From Rhododendron vialii (taxonomy: Eukaryota; Streptophyta; Magnoliopsida; Ericales; Ericaceae): a DNA stretch of 64,000 bases. Under the pieces are notes generated by a model that worked only from the letters and a program-made list of their open reading frames with translations, was not told where the DNA came from and made no database searches. Made by a program: the position numbers and the translations under genes. Below, piece by piece: positions 23,653 through 35,452 of the stretch (position 1 is the stretch's first letter; the number at the start of each line of letters is the position of its first letter). The stretch lies in contig NC_080569.1 of NCBI RefSeq assembly GCF_030253575.1, positions 13,161,501 to 13,225,500 of the forward strand, in the 5' to 3' direction.

Positions 23653-24424
23653 TACAGTAAATTGTATAATGTGAGCACAGCATCATGTGGCACCGCCCTA
23701 TTTAGCAATTGAATCAATTGCATTAGGAGATCAGTCATTTGTCTTAAACCTTCTAAGGCTATTTCTCATTCCTTTTCCTTTTTTTTTTTGACATTCGTTA
23801 AACCTAATCTATTATCAATGTAGTAGCATTTAACAAAATAGGGCTAGAATAATAGTAGTATTGTAGCACTAAGTATATTTTTTCAATATTTATTTTTAGG
23901 ATCAATTTGCTTTAAGCGTAAAGCGTTTTCTTGTTAGAGTTTATATCCTCATTATATGTTAAGCGTAAAGCATTCTCTCGTTTTCTCGGATAATTCACGG
24001 TTTCACAATGAAAATCCGTGGACAGAACCGTACTTTCCGGTTTTTTAATTTTTGAATCTGTATCTAGATCATTAAGCCACTGATCCAATCCAAAATGTAT
24101 GGAACAGATAGGATCGGACAAGTTTCACGATTTACCGGATTTTTTGGAGAGCCCTAATTATATGCAAGTCAGAATAAATAACAAGGGCATGCATACGTTC
24201 ATTCCAAGACATACCTAAACATTCCATATTCTTCTATGTTTCCTCTTTGTTTACTTCAAACTATAAGCTAGCTTCCTCATATATGTAATGTCACATCTAC
24301 AAGGCTGGCAACATAACTCATCAAGATAAATAGATCAAGGAAAATCCTCTCCTAATTAGCTATGGGAGAATTCTTCTTCTTCTTCATCATCACGTACAGC
24401 TTTTTCCGCCTATTGTGATCATGA
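23653..24424. other. intergenic DNA between candidate Helitron and TGA gene 3' end
   Basis: No gene recognised. AAGCGTAAAGCGTTTTC and AAGCGTAAAGCATTCTC are close repeats near 23915 and 23958. The right part is probably the 3'-UTR of the minus-strand TGA gene. Confidence 0.45.
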
Positions 24425-27400
24425 TCAAAAGTTGGAGAAGTGGTGTTGTGAAGATTGCACCATGTGAAAATCCGTGGCCGTTTGGCAGGAGTTATCATCG
24501 CTCATCAAAGTCCTGAAAGATGCGAACGGGCAAGATGCGTGACAAAAATGTTCTCAGAAAAGAAAAAATTGTACCAGTAATCTATACTGATTCATGTTTT
24601 AGATATCTTACTCTCGAGGCCGAGATGTCCAAAGGGAACTTAGGGCTCGTAGTCTACCATAGTACTCGCTAATTACCAAAAAACATCTTGCCGCTTGTCG
24701 AACTGTTAAGATTCGCCGCAGTTGATGTAGAGTTTGTTGTCTTAGATTATCGGCCTAGAATCGAAAATTATCAGACATCGTTAATGTCCAAGACAAAAGG
24801 ACCAACATCTAAATAACTCGAGAGGGAGAAGAAATAATATATACGTGGTTTAACGAGGACTGTATTACCTGTCGAACAAAGCCTTCGAGATTAGTCAGCT
24901 TGCCCATAGCGACGGCCATATGGTGCAAGCCATCATTGAAAGAGCCACCACCGGAAACGGTGTCAATAAGAGATTGCTGTAGCTGATCCAGGCCCTGGGA
25001 AAGGGCCTCCTCAGCCTGTTGTGAGGAATGTTGGAGGCTGTAAATTCCCATCACTTGTTGCTCTGTTAATGGGTCCAGTTGGGTTATCAACATCTGGTAG
25101 CAGTATCGAAAGAAGCCCAGAATAAGTCAGAAGAGTAGAAAATAATAGCAATGCACAAAAAAATAATAATAATTCAGAATAATAATTTTCTAAATATTCT
25201 TTGGAAATACCCAATCACAGTCTTCACATTTCCCTAATCATCTTAAGTGTGACATGCATGCTTGAAGAAACAAAAAGCGTAGATTGGTTAAAACCTTGAT
25301 TAGCTCGGAGGGCCGAAAACCACCCATCCAGAGGAAGCAACGCTCCGCCGGAGTAGTCCACATTCCGGTTATGAGATGGAAGACATCTGTTTTGGCAGCC
25401 ACTCCCTTCAAGTGGAAGATTTCATCGTAATGACCAACATACCCATCTACTATTTTCTTAAGATCGTGGTCCGGCAAATGATGTTGCAACCCTGCCCGGA
25501 GCTCCGACATGTGCCTTAGATCATCGTCTAACCATCTCGCGTATTCCATGTCAAATATTGCGGCACCTGCTTTAACAACAAAACATGAAGAACGATGACA
25601 ACTATACTTTCGACATTTGCGTAAGCTGAGAACCAATTTTGAAAAGTTGGGATCCCTTGACCTAAAACCTCTAGTCTGTCTCATGAGTACAAATGAGAAT
25701 AAATGCGTTCATCAACTTGGTAAAATGAGAATAAATGGCCACGTGATTTGAGATTTATGAGGTATGGAGACTATTTTTGGTAGGCGAAAAGGTAATGTAT
25801 GAATTGGTTGTGTTATGTGGAAGCCGAATAAACAGAAGATGATTATGAATATTGAATCGAAGAAATTCAACAAGTTGTTCTTCTGAAATTTTATTTTATT
25901 TTATTTGCTAAGCTGTTCTTCTGAATTTTTTAATCAGTAACCAGAAAACTAGAAGGAAAATGAAGTCAGATTCAAGATTGATTACGTCAAATCATCATTA
26001 GTTTTGTCAAATAATCCACTTAAGTGCAGAAGAACAAGACTTGAAATGTGAGGTTTGCTTTCATATGACCAAATTTTAGTACTATGTGAAAATTCAGATC
26101 AAATGGCACTTTTTTCTTGTCAAACTATTTGAAAAACTAATGCTGAAGACAAATCGGTGCAGTACTTCCTTGATAAAAGGCTCTTTTTGTTTTTTTTGTC
26201 TACAAAGGGTTTGAAAGCCAAGCAAAAATAATTGGTCACCGCACAAAAATTCTCCGAAGACGATAATAATTTATTGTGCAACTAAAACCTATGTTACATG
26301 GACTCAGGTGCAGGTGCAAATTCAACCGTCGGACCTTCCTAAACTTAAATCTTAGGATACGTGGATATATGTCTCCAACTTGGATACAAGTACGGATACT
26401 GGGACACATCCTGAACTCTTATTTGTATTATATATTGCATAATTTTCTCAGATTATATACCGTAAACTATGTTTACAAATGTATTTAAACAAGAAAGGGT
26501 TAAGAAAATTATGTTTTTGCTATTTTCCTATTTTCTGTCTATGTGAAATACTCGAATTATCACTTCTCTAGCTAATATGATATTACTTTTCTGCAAGTAT
26601 CTTAACAAGTAGAGGATCCGAGTGTCCAAAAGAATATGGGTGTCGGACACATCGACACGGGTACTTGAGCCAAAATGAAAGATCCATGTAACATAGACTA
26701 AAACGGCTTCTTTTTCTGTTCATAAACTTTCTCAACAAATATTCAAATTTTGCCAGAACTGATAAATTATTATTGTTAGAAAATCTTACCAGAACTGATA
26801 TTTCCACCAGGTCCGCCGGCACCTCCCAACAACAGTCCCTGCTAATAATACACAGACAAGAAGGGAAAAAAGAAGAACTGTTCAATAATAACCCATTAGT
26901 ACTTATGGACCTCGCATAATAGTGTAATGGTAAAAAGTCCCGAGTCTGGCACGTGGCCATGCCGGAGGACCATTGAATAACTACACGCGAACCTGAGCTC
27001 GAGCGTGGTGAAGGTCTTGCTCCAACTGAGTGAGCTTTATCCTACTTGATTCCAGTTGCTGTACGTAAGCCTGCTCCATATATAATTAGGCAGAGAGCAA
27101 GTGAAGATACTGTTGACCGCAGAATTAATCACACAAGATTACAAAGAATAATTTACTTATTCATATAAATAGGATACTCGGGTGCAGACAAATCTTAGTA
27201 TCAAATAGTAGCTCTTCTCAAACGGATACGCTAATTCTTGCTTTCTTCGGTCGACGATGGATACAATAATCGGAAGGTGAGAGACACTGGAATTCTATAT
27301 ATGAGCCAGTATTATTGCTGGATTAAGATATTTCTAATTTCCTGTACTTAGAAAATGACCCTTACCTTTTTTCTAAGTCTGCTTTTCCTCGCTGCTTCTC

Positions 27401-28360
27401 TGTTTTGAGCCAAACGTCTCAATGTCTGTAACAATATAGCACAATCCTTCAACTTAAGCACAAAACTCTGCGATATTTTACGGATACTCAGATAGTATGT
27501 GTGTGGGTTTGTCTGATTACCTTAGCATCATGCCCTCTTTCCGACGTTGAACCAACTCCCTTCCTCTGCAACACCAGTTCAAATCAGTAAAAATTTCTTT
27601 GATCTAAGCAAGAACCCCCATTTGAAATTGAATTAAAAAAAAAAAAATGCAACTTTGTAGAAGCTTTCATGGTATTTTTAAGCGGGACCGGAAAAGTAAG
27701 GCTTAATGCGATGATTTGCTACAGTAAAGTCGAACTTAAACAATATACCTAGTAAAATACTCTGCTCACCAGGCTAACCTTTTCAACGCAGAATCTTCAT
27801 AATTCCGACAATCAATCAATAATTTTTTTTAAAAGAAGAAAATTGCAGTGACAGAAAAAAGAGACCCACTTCTCTACTTGTCTGGACAATCATATCTTCT
27901 CTTCTGATGCTGATCGATTACTGATTTTGAGGCAGTTGACGATAATTGCAAGGTTTAGCTCTTTAGTCTATGTCATTACCTGCCATTTGAGTTTCTAGTC
28001 CCAAGATGGATTAAGGCCTAAACAAAAATCTAAATTGTTGGGGAATGACAAGTAAAGAGGGGTTGCCTTTTCACAAAACCAAAAACAGGTAAAGGAGGGA
28101 TTTTTATTATATTCCTCAGATAAGAAACAGTGGTAACTGTTGTAAAGATTCTCTTCTTCTTTTTCTTGTGGAGATAGGAGGTGGGGCACAACTCTTATCT
28201 CTCATGCAGTTCAAAGGAAAAAAACACTCTCTTATCTCTCATATTCTTTTTATTTTACATGTCACACTTGAATTAGCATATCACCAGAAACCATAAAAAC
28301 CTGGCTTGACTGAAATCCTCACAGTCGTGTAGCTTTGTGCTTCTGTGTGTGTGTGTGTGT

Positions 28361-28397
<37 letters not shown>

Positions 28398-29265
28398 CTT
28401 ATCTGTGGTGGGTTTGGCAGCTGGTTGAGTGATTTGAGCCTGTGATGATCCTGTTCTATTGCCATCATTTGTCATGTCAAGTTGTTGGGGCTGTTGGGGA
28501 AGATGCTTGTGATCAAAAGCCTGATAATCTAAAGAATCTTTTCTACTCATGGGAGAGTCTGGTTCAAGATGAGCCTCTGCCTTACTTGAATGAGAGTCGG
28601 TACTCTCTCCTGATTGTGAACTACCCTGTATTGAAGTAAAATGATAACAAAAAGAACACCAAAGTTATTCAAATGGGTATTTTCAATCACCCAAAAATGC
28701 AACCAAAACCTTGCCAAACGATTCAAGTTTTGTTTTTCTGCTCATATAAGAACAAATTGTCAAGGATTGGAAAAACCCACCAAATTGTTCAAAATGGTAT
28801 CTACATGTCACCCAAACAAATCATCAAAACCGCCTAAAGACTTCAGTTTTCATTTGGGTATTCTCCACAAAAAAAAGTCATGTGTCAAATGGGAATGAGA
28901 AAAACAGATGGTCAAAGATAGGATGGAACTGAGGAAACTACTCTTGAGGTGTGGTGGAATCTCATAGGCCAAGAAGGGAACATTTCCAGAGTAGCGGCAG
29001 ACCTGACTGTGGTAAATAAAGCTGCAACAGGATCACAGAAAGCAAAATCAGGAAAATAAAGACTAGCAACATTTTCAAAACTCATAAAGGGAGGAAACCC
29101 AATTCCCTTTTTCTCTCATTTTTTGTTTTACTCCTGCAGTTATGAAGTCGGCAAAAAATTTCCTTGTTTGAATCCCCACGCCAATTCACTTCCTCATCCA
29201 AAATGATTCCTGTACCGGAAATGGAAAGCTACCCCCACTCCTGCCTCTATGGACATTTTCAAACC

Positions 29266-29305
<40 letters not shown>

Positions 29306-29690
29306 GACGTCACAAAAGGAGAAAGGAGAGTAGTAGTTAGAGAGAGAAGCCTACGTGCTTTAGCTTCATCATTATCGATCTTCACTCCTTGCAGTGCAAT
29401 AGCTTGCTCCAGCTCTCCAAAATCAAAAGCAGATCCTCCTTGATTACTGAGACTCAAAATTGTTCGAAACCCATTTCAGAAACAAACAGAAAGCAAAACC
29501 AGTTTAAAGAAACTAAAAGACAAAAAAAAAAAAAAAAATCGGAAGCCATTAATTAAAAAATGGGAATTTCAATGGAAAAGTACACGAAGCTAGTGGGATG
29601 ATTAATCCCATGAAAAACTGCATATGGGTTATGGTCGTTTGAAGGCCCTGAGTCTGCCAAACCAATCTCTCCAGCTCTGTGACTCGCCAT
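24425..29690 (-). CDS. TGA9/10: TGA-class bZIP transcription factor, TGA9/TGA10-like
   Basis: Twelve coding exons on the minus strand keep frame at every junction, giving 483 residues: 29690-29584, 29446-29355, 29006-28942, 28625-28398, 27565-27521, 27425-27366, 27070-26993, 26838-26790, 25566-25295, 25093-24869, 24754-24612, 24512-24425. The N-terminus MASHRAGEIGLADSGPSN with FDFGELEQAIALQGVKI and TLEMFPSWPMRF is typical of TGA9/TGA10. The bZIP has LRRLAQNREAARKSRLRKK (exon 6) and AYVQQLESSRIKLTQLEQDL (exon 7). The DOG1/TGA domain follows (YARWLDDDLRHMSELRAGL; AERCFLWMGGFRPSELIK; LRQQTLHQLRRIL). TGA factors bind TGACG sites; TGA9/10 act in anther development with ROXY glutaredoxins. The usual VIGEYYGRLRALSSLW reads VISEYYGRLRALSSLW here. 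(GT)n(GA)n and (CT)n repeats sit in introns 4 and 2, and a MITE in intron 8. Confidence 0.93.
26289..26696. mobile_element. MITE, CTATGTT family copy 2, in TGA intron 8
   Basis: Inverted ends CTATGTTACATGGA and TCCATGTAACATAG are flanked by an exact 8-bp duplication, ACTAAAAC, at 26281-26288 and 26697-26704. It is homologous in opposite orientation to the element at 1981-2345. Confidence 0.85.
28346..28395. repeat. compound (GT)n(GA)n microsatellite in TGA intron 4
   Basis: About eight GT units followed by about 16 GA units, ending two bases from the exon 4 donor, so on the coding strand the intron opens with a CT tract. Confidence 0.95.
29268..29304. repeat. (CT)n microsatellite in TGA intron 2
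   Basis: About 17 uninterrupted CT units, 50 bases downstream (gene sense) of the exon 2 donor. Confidence 0.95.
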
Positions 29691-30434
29691 ACAAAGTTCT
29701 AGTCTTCAAACCATTGCCATGATTTTCCAACAAGAAACTGCAGATACAAAGGATTGAAAATCATTTCCAATGTAGAAAAAAGGTGGGAAATGAAAGGAAG
29801 GAAACAGAGGAAAGGAAAATATCAAAGTATATCTACTTGAAGCCAACACAAAAGGGTCCGGTCTGTTTTTCCCTCTCTCTCAAAAGAGCCTTGTAACTCC
29901 TTATCCTGAGTCTTATCTATTTTGTTTCTTTCTCTACTTCTCTGTGAAGAAACCTCTATTCATTATTCTGGTTGGGTTGCTTTATCGGCTTCTGTAGAGT
30001 TATTATTGATAGCAGAGTTGAAAAATCATTTGAAAAATCCTGTCTCAGGCGTCTGGTTTTGTTTGGTTTGAAGACGGAAAATGCGGAAGTACAATAGAAT
30101 AACAACATAATTTCTGTTTCGGGTAACGACACTATTGGTCCCCGTAGTTTTTGCACTCTTTCAACATCATTATTTTCTACCCGACATTTTTCTTTCTTTT
30201 CTTTTTTGGAAAAACTCATTTTTTTGTTGAGTTCAATGTATCCATTTGTCATCTTGTTTTACTATTTCAAACAAGAAGACAACACGGACAAAACTTTTGT
30301 GGGTAGCTAGCTAACATTTTGAACACCTGCACCTGATAGAGAAAGATTACACTAAATTACTACATCGGTAGCTTTTGGATTTCTTCTGTGCCGCGCATTG
30401 ATCTACTCTTTCAGTATGAAATAGTAAGAGATTA

Positions 30435-30590
30435 AATTTTTTACACCGCCGGTGTAAACATTTATTTTCTTAAAATCAATTATATTGCACCACATCGCCA
30501 TATTTTATTAATTAGGATCACTGTTTTGCAATGTGGCGCAATGTAATTGATTTGGAGGAAACAAATGTTTACACCGGCGTTGTAAAAAAT
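30435..30590. mobile_element. fold-back MITE upstream of the TGA gene
   Basis: TTTTTTACACCGCCGGTGTAAACA faces its inverse (TGTTTACACCGGCGTTGTAAAAAA); AATCAATTATATTGC pairs with GCAATGTAATTGATT inside. TTA flanks both sides (30432-30434, 30591-30593), compatible with a 3-bp Harbinger-type duplication. Confidence 0.6.
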
Positions 30591-30603
30591 TTATTCTCAA
30601 ATA

Positions 30604-30854
30604 CTTCCTCTGTCAAAATTTGTTTGTCCAATTGTCGAAATACGTGTCTTTCAAAAATATATTTATATCTTACATTTTATAATGTTTTTTATGATTTTGA
30701 AGATTTTGTATAATAAAACTAATTGAAATCTATCAAACAAGATCCATATTGCATATTAAAAACATTACGAATTGAAAATTATAACCAATTCTTTGAGAGG
30801 TCAAACGCTCTCAAAAAGTCAAAAAAGGGGACAAACAAATCGGGACGGAGGGAG
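30604..30854. mobile_element. Stowaway-type MITE
   Basis: Ends CTTCCTCTGTC and GGGACGGAGGGAG (inverted), flanked by TA at 30602-30603 and 30855-30856; 251 bp. It lies 0.9 kb upstream of the TGA start codon. Its internal ATCTATCAAACAAGATCCAT motif also occurs near 51195. Confidence 0.8.
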
Positions 30855-31199
30855 TAGTAATGGAGTACGGGGGAGGAACTACTCAGAAATAGTAGCGGTT
30901 TAAACTGAAATATTAAATTTATGATGCCTAAACTGAAATACTTGCAAACTCATGGTGACCATAACTGTAATTTCCCCTTTTGCCTCAAGAAAAGGTGCGG
31001 TCTTTTGCAGGAACCCACCAGAAATCACTCCTGCTCCAATCTCTCTCTCCCTAACCGCCTGTGCTTTCCAATTGGCTCTTTCACACAGAGCTGCAAGTAG
31101 TACTAAATTTTAAGAAAATTCTAAAATTAAAATAACTTCAACATCCAGTTGGAGATAAGACAAGTTCTTCTTCCACATAAGAATCAGAGTTACTAGCAG

Positions 31200-31315
31200 C
31201 TTTGCTCCGGCTTTAATTAGACTTCCGCAAGTGGGTAGCGAAATTGAGCCTCAATATTAGTCGAGGTGTGCGTAAGCTAGTTCGGACACTTTAGTAGGAA
31301 AAAAAAAAGAACTGA
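31200..31315 (+). mobile_element. Au-like SINE, 3' part
   Basis: GGCTTTAATTAGACTTCCGC, AAGTGGGTAGCG, ATTAGTCGAGGTGTGCGTAAGCT and a final A-run follow the order of the Au SINE 3' region. The 5' tRNA-like part is not clear. Confidence 0.6.
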
Positions 31316-31319
31316 TAAA

Positions 31320-33955
31320 AAATAAAGAATTTAGAGTTACTTAATAGTGTTTTTTTTTTTTTTTTTGCATCATTATATAGCTCAAAGGAGATATTGAGTT
31401 TACTTTGACAACTCATGCTTTTGGAAAGAGATGTGTATACTTTAAAATCCTGCTTATCTATATAGTCTATCCATATGCAGCCCTCATCTTCTACCAAAAC
31501 ATTTAAAATAATCACCATAACAAAACCCCATTGGGTTGTTAATCCAAAGTCTTAGACATGGATTTGTTTGCTATTATCCCCTTTGTTAGTAGGTCGATGT
31601 CCATTCCTGTCATAACCAAAAACCATGCCACACTAAGATGCTTTCCATTAGCAGAGTCATTATATTCCTGGTGTGCCTGTTTTGAGAGGTCCATGGCAGA
31701 ATCGATCGCCAGAAATGGTATTTTTTTCCTGCTTCTCTTTATGATCATTGATCCCACACTAGTGTTTGTAATGTCTTAATTAAACCTTGTTTCTAATACA
31801 AGTATGCGAAATCCTAACATGAGATCTAAGGGGTATATCAAAACAAAAGTACACACGCTCGCCAAATTGGGGCGATTCACTGCATGTGAGCGTTTCAATA
31901 GTTTTACCGTGACTAGAAGACTTCAAAATTCACCGGAGTTGTCATGCCTCTTCAGTTACACTATCTGGCTAGAATTATAAGTCTATGCAACAAAATTACT
32001 TGAAAGTGTTAATTAGTACTGCTAATTTTTCGGTATAAAATAAGATAAGACTCGAAGCTCCATACCAACTTCTTTAACGACAGAGTCCCTTAAATGTTAA
32101 TTGTCCCTATGTTCCCAAATTTTTTTCTGGATGCAAATGACAACATGTTCTTCTTATGGAAAACTCAGACTTTGAGGAGGTCAACAGATCCCTTGTTTGT
32201 TGCATCGATCCCTTCCAAACTGCGGTCTCTATAGTTTAATTGCTTGCGGTTAATTAGTCATACCTAAAAGTGTTATTCATGACTTTAACCCATATATTTT
32301 ATATCAGCTGGAGGTATGATCTCACTTAGACATGGAACTTGTTATAGAACAATTAATATGCGAATCATATGTTATAATGTATTCTAAACAAAGAAAACAG
32401 ATAAAAAAAAACAGCCTGATCTCATAGGCTGATAGGCTTGAGGGCTTGAAGGCTAAAAAAAACTAACCAACCCGTGGTTCTGCTAGTCCTGGAACTGGCT
32501 CACGTAGTGAGACTGGACTACGCCTCACAGTATTTGGCTCGTAGGTTGACTCCCCTATGCATCCAGACTAAGGTCTCACAAATTGACTCATTCCTTATCC
32601 GAGCATATTAACCATCCTTCTTTATAGCGCTCTTCCTTCATTCGCTTAAGTGCGCTATTGCTTAGCTTGCTTCAAATGCAAGGTCCATTGCCCCTACATG
32701 ATACTAGGAAAGAGCCTGACTAATGTCTCTATATGCATCCTATATAACTTAATAAAAGGGGGTATCCACATCACGGAGCTCCCGCATACTCGGGGTCTAG
32801 GGAATTTTGGTTGCTCCTGGAGCAATGGGGAATTTTGGACCTTTTGGTTGCAGGTTGCTCGTCTAGCATTCTACCGTGGTGCCCTAACACATATTTCCAC
32901 CTTATACTATTAAGGTGGGAGATTCAAAACTAAGTGTATGGATTCCACATGTATTTGTGGTGGAGAAGTACGTAGGGGCACCACAAAGCCACTGACTACT
33001 TACTCCTCCCGCATTCCATACTTAATCAGAAGAAAAGAATAGACGTACATTCTGGATTTTGAGAGACAAATGCCATTTGAGCCCAAAAAGTGAGCTAGGT
33101 TTTTTCGGTTTTCCGAATTTTGAAACAACCCTCCAAATTGAAAACGGAAGCAAAAATTTGGACCAGATCATCAATTTTCTTTCTTCCTCTTTTCCGTGTT
33201 CCTTTCCAGGGGAATTCAGTTTCCATTCCCTTCATTTTCTTGGCTTGTGTTTTCTTCTGATGCATCTTTACACCACGTACCTTGGGCCGCAGCCATCAAG
33301 TGGATGAAATTTTATTGCCTCGAAGGGAAACGAAAACCCTAATGTCGCAACCGGATTGTCAACTCCATATGCTGTTTCGTTAGAGCGAGGATATGGAAGT
33401 TCGACAAGTGACTAAGGTTTAGAAATAAGTACTAGAGTGATCGACTTCCTCCCAATGGGTTTATTGCGCTATGCTTGATATATAATGTCGATAATTTAAG
33501 AGGAGTGATTATATTGAGTGATCGATCTAACCAATACCCATCTTATTAATTAGGAAAACAAAAGGAAGTGTACCGATCGAGTAACATTTCAATTTCTATT
33601 CCCACAATGAATGTATCAAGAAAGAAGTTATACGAATTTAATTGATCAGTAGCGCAACGGCAGGGGCAGAGGGAAGAAAGAAGACAAGGGTGCGGAGGGA
33701 ATGTGAAATGAAAGAGGAGGGAATTAAGTTTTGAGGGAGGGGGGAAAAAGGAAATTAAAGCAAAAGGTGGTTGTGTGGAGTCATACGTAAATTTCACTCC
33801 AAATATAGATTGGAGAACAAATGAATCAAGTTTAAAGAGTCACTTTGAACAAGTGCACTCTAAGGAACTCTTTAACTTCAAATTTATTATTACTTTAACG
33901 AAAAAGGCTCAATTTGCAAAAAGAGAAAGAAAAAATTAGTTCACCGGTCATAAAT
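31320..33955. other. intergenic DNA, no gene recognised
   Basis: A T-run at about 31351-31366 and scattered short open frames without similarity. Near 32777-32812, ACGGAGCTCCCGC...CGGGGTCTAGGGAA looks like the 3' part of a tRNA-derived SINE in reverse orientation. No conserved protein motif was found on either strand. Confidence 0.4.
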
Positions 33956-33958
33956 CAA

Positions 33959-34002
33959 GATTTTGACGAGATAGAAGTTTGAAGAGTCATTTCTCAATTT
34001 AC

Positions 34003-34067
<65 letters not shown>

Positions 34068-34105
34068 GACGAGATAGAAGTTTGAAGAGTCATTTCTCAA
34101 TTTAC

Positions 34106-34140
<35 letters not shown>
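33959..34140. repeat. duplicated 52-bp unit, each followed by a (GA)n run
   Basis: The unit starting GATTTTGACGAGATAGAAG occurs at 33959 and again at 34062. The first copy is followed by about 27 GA units, the second by about 14 ending in GGGAGGGAGG. Probably slippage or unequal exchange within the GA tract. Confidence 0.9.
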
Positions 34141-34145
<5 letters not shown>

Positions 34146-34677
34146 AGGGGGGGTACGTGCATTTGGCGTACGTAGCAAACTTGCTACGTCCCTTGCAATG
34201 CCTTTTGTTTGCATGGATTCTTAAATATATTTTAATTTTGATTTTGCGCTTTACTCATTCTTTTACTCAAACAATAACGCCGCATTCATCATGCAAAAGA
34301 GCCCAATAAAATTATGTCATTACTTGTGCATACACGTCTTACAATAAATTTTTGAAATAAAGCGCAAATATTACATTTCAAAAGTAAATAAGATACCAAT
34401 AAATTGCAAAGGAAAAACTATGTCGAAAAATATAGTAGATTAATTGTGGAGTATATAAAAACAAACTTAAGTACGATACATCGGCAAAAAGTGAGTGACT
34501 TTGAGAAGTGAAAAGATGGAGACGATAGGGAGAGATGAAAGATATGGTGGTCAATAAACGAGTGTCACAGGGAAGTGAAATGGTGGAGCTGGAAAATGAT
34601 ATGCGAGATGAAAGAAGTGGAAAGAATGATGCGCATTTTTTATGTGTTTTTTTATTTTATTAGGAAAAGGAGGTAGT

Positions 34678-34852
34678 CAAGGACGGAACTAGGATTTTAC
34701 CCTAGTAATGGCGAAATGTATACTAAAAAAATTTAGTGGTGCCGAGACTATATAAGTTGGGCATAAATTTTTTTTTTACATATAATAATTGCATTTTTTA
34801 AAATTCTTGTCGTGGCGGTCGCCGTTACTAGACCCCCCTGATCCCATCCTTG
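34678..34852. mobile_element. 175-bp hAT MITE
   Basis: Ends CAAGGACGGAACTAGGATT and, inverted, CAAGGATGGGATCAGGGGG. An exact 8-bp duplication, GAGGTAGT, flanks it at 34670-34677 and 34853-34860. This is a good match to hAT-type rules; no coding sequence. Confidence 0.85.
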
Positions 34853-35409
34853 GAGGTAGTGTCAATTGGACTACACATCTTTTTTTGCTAAAATAGTATA
34901 GATAGATAAATAGACAAGCACACAGATGAACAGACATACAAATAGATTTGAGTAAAAATTTCATTTCATATTTCATCTCATGTGAAATACTTTCATGAAC
35001 ATTTCAAAATCTAGTAAAAATATATTAATTACATAATCATAAAAATTTGAATCTCCATTAACTTGAGTAAAACTCAATTTGAGATAAGTTTAATTCAGGA
35101 AGTGTAGTTGGTTTTATGAGTTTTTTTTACTCAATTTTTGGAATTGAGTCCTTTTAAATAAAAATAAATAAAAGGAGGGAGGGAAGATGCTCCAAGCGGA
35201 TCAAAAAAAAAAAAAGATGCTCCAAGGTAGTTTGTACGTCCTTCCATTAACGATAAATTGATAGGGGCAGAATCGATATTTCAAATACAGTAAGGGTGTT
35301 CGCTTCAAAAGCGTGCGTAACAATAACATTTTCTACTTGGTCCAGCCTGATAATGGTCCTTCCATGCCTCTACTCAGCGTTTCCGGATGCAGCGAATCTC
35401 GACTCAGAG

Positions 35410-35410
35410 A

Positions 35411-35437
<27 letters not shown>
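35410..35437. repeat. (CT)n microsatellite in the leader of the nonaspanin gene
   Basis: About 14 CT units end 16 bases before the chosen start codon at 35453. An upstream in-frame ATG at 35387 would translate the run as Leu-Ser repeats. Confidence 0.95.
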
Positions 35438-35441
<4 letters not shown>

Positions 35442-35452
35442 GATTTTCCCCT

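Noticed and set aside
31539..31779. Overlapping plus and minus frames that look like a retrotransposon polyprotein fragment
   Set aside because: The minus frame has LLTKGI, faintly like Copia RNase H ends, but no other domain text supports it.
35387..35452. Upstream ATG extending the nonaspanin
   Set aside because: It would add Ser-Leu repeats coded by the CT microsatellite before a good signal peptide; the ATG at 35453 fits the family.
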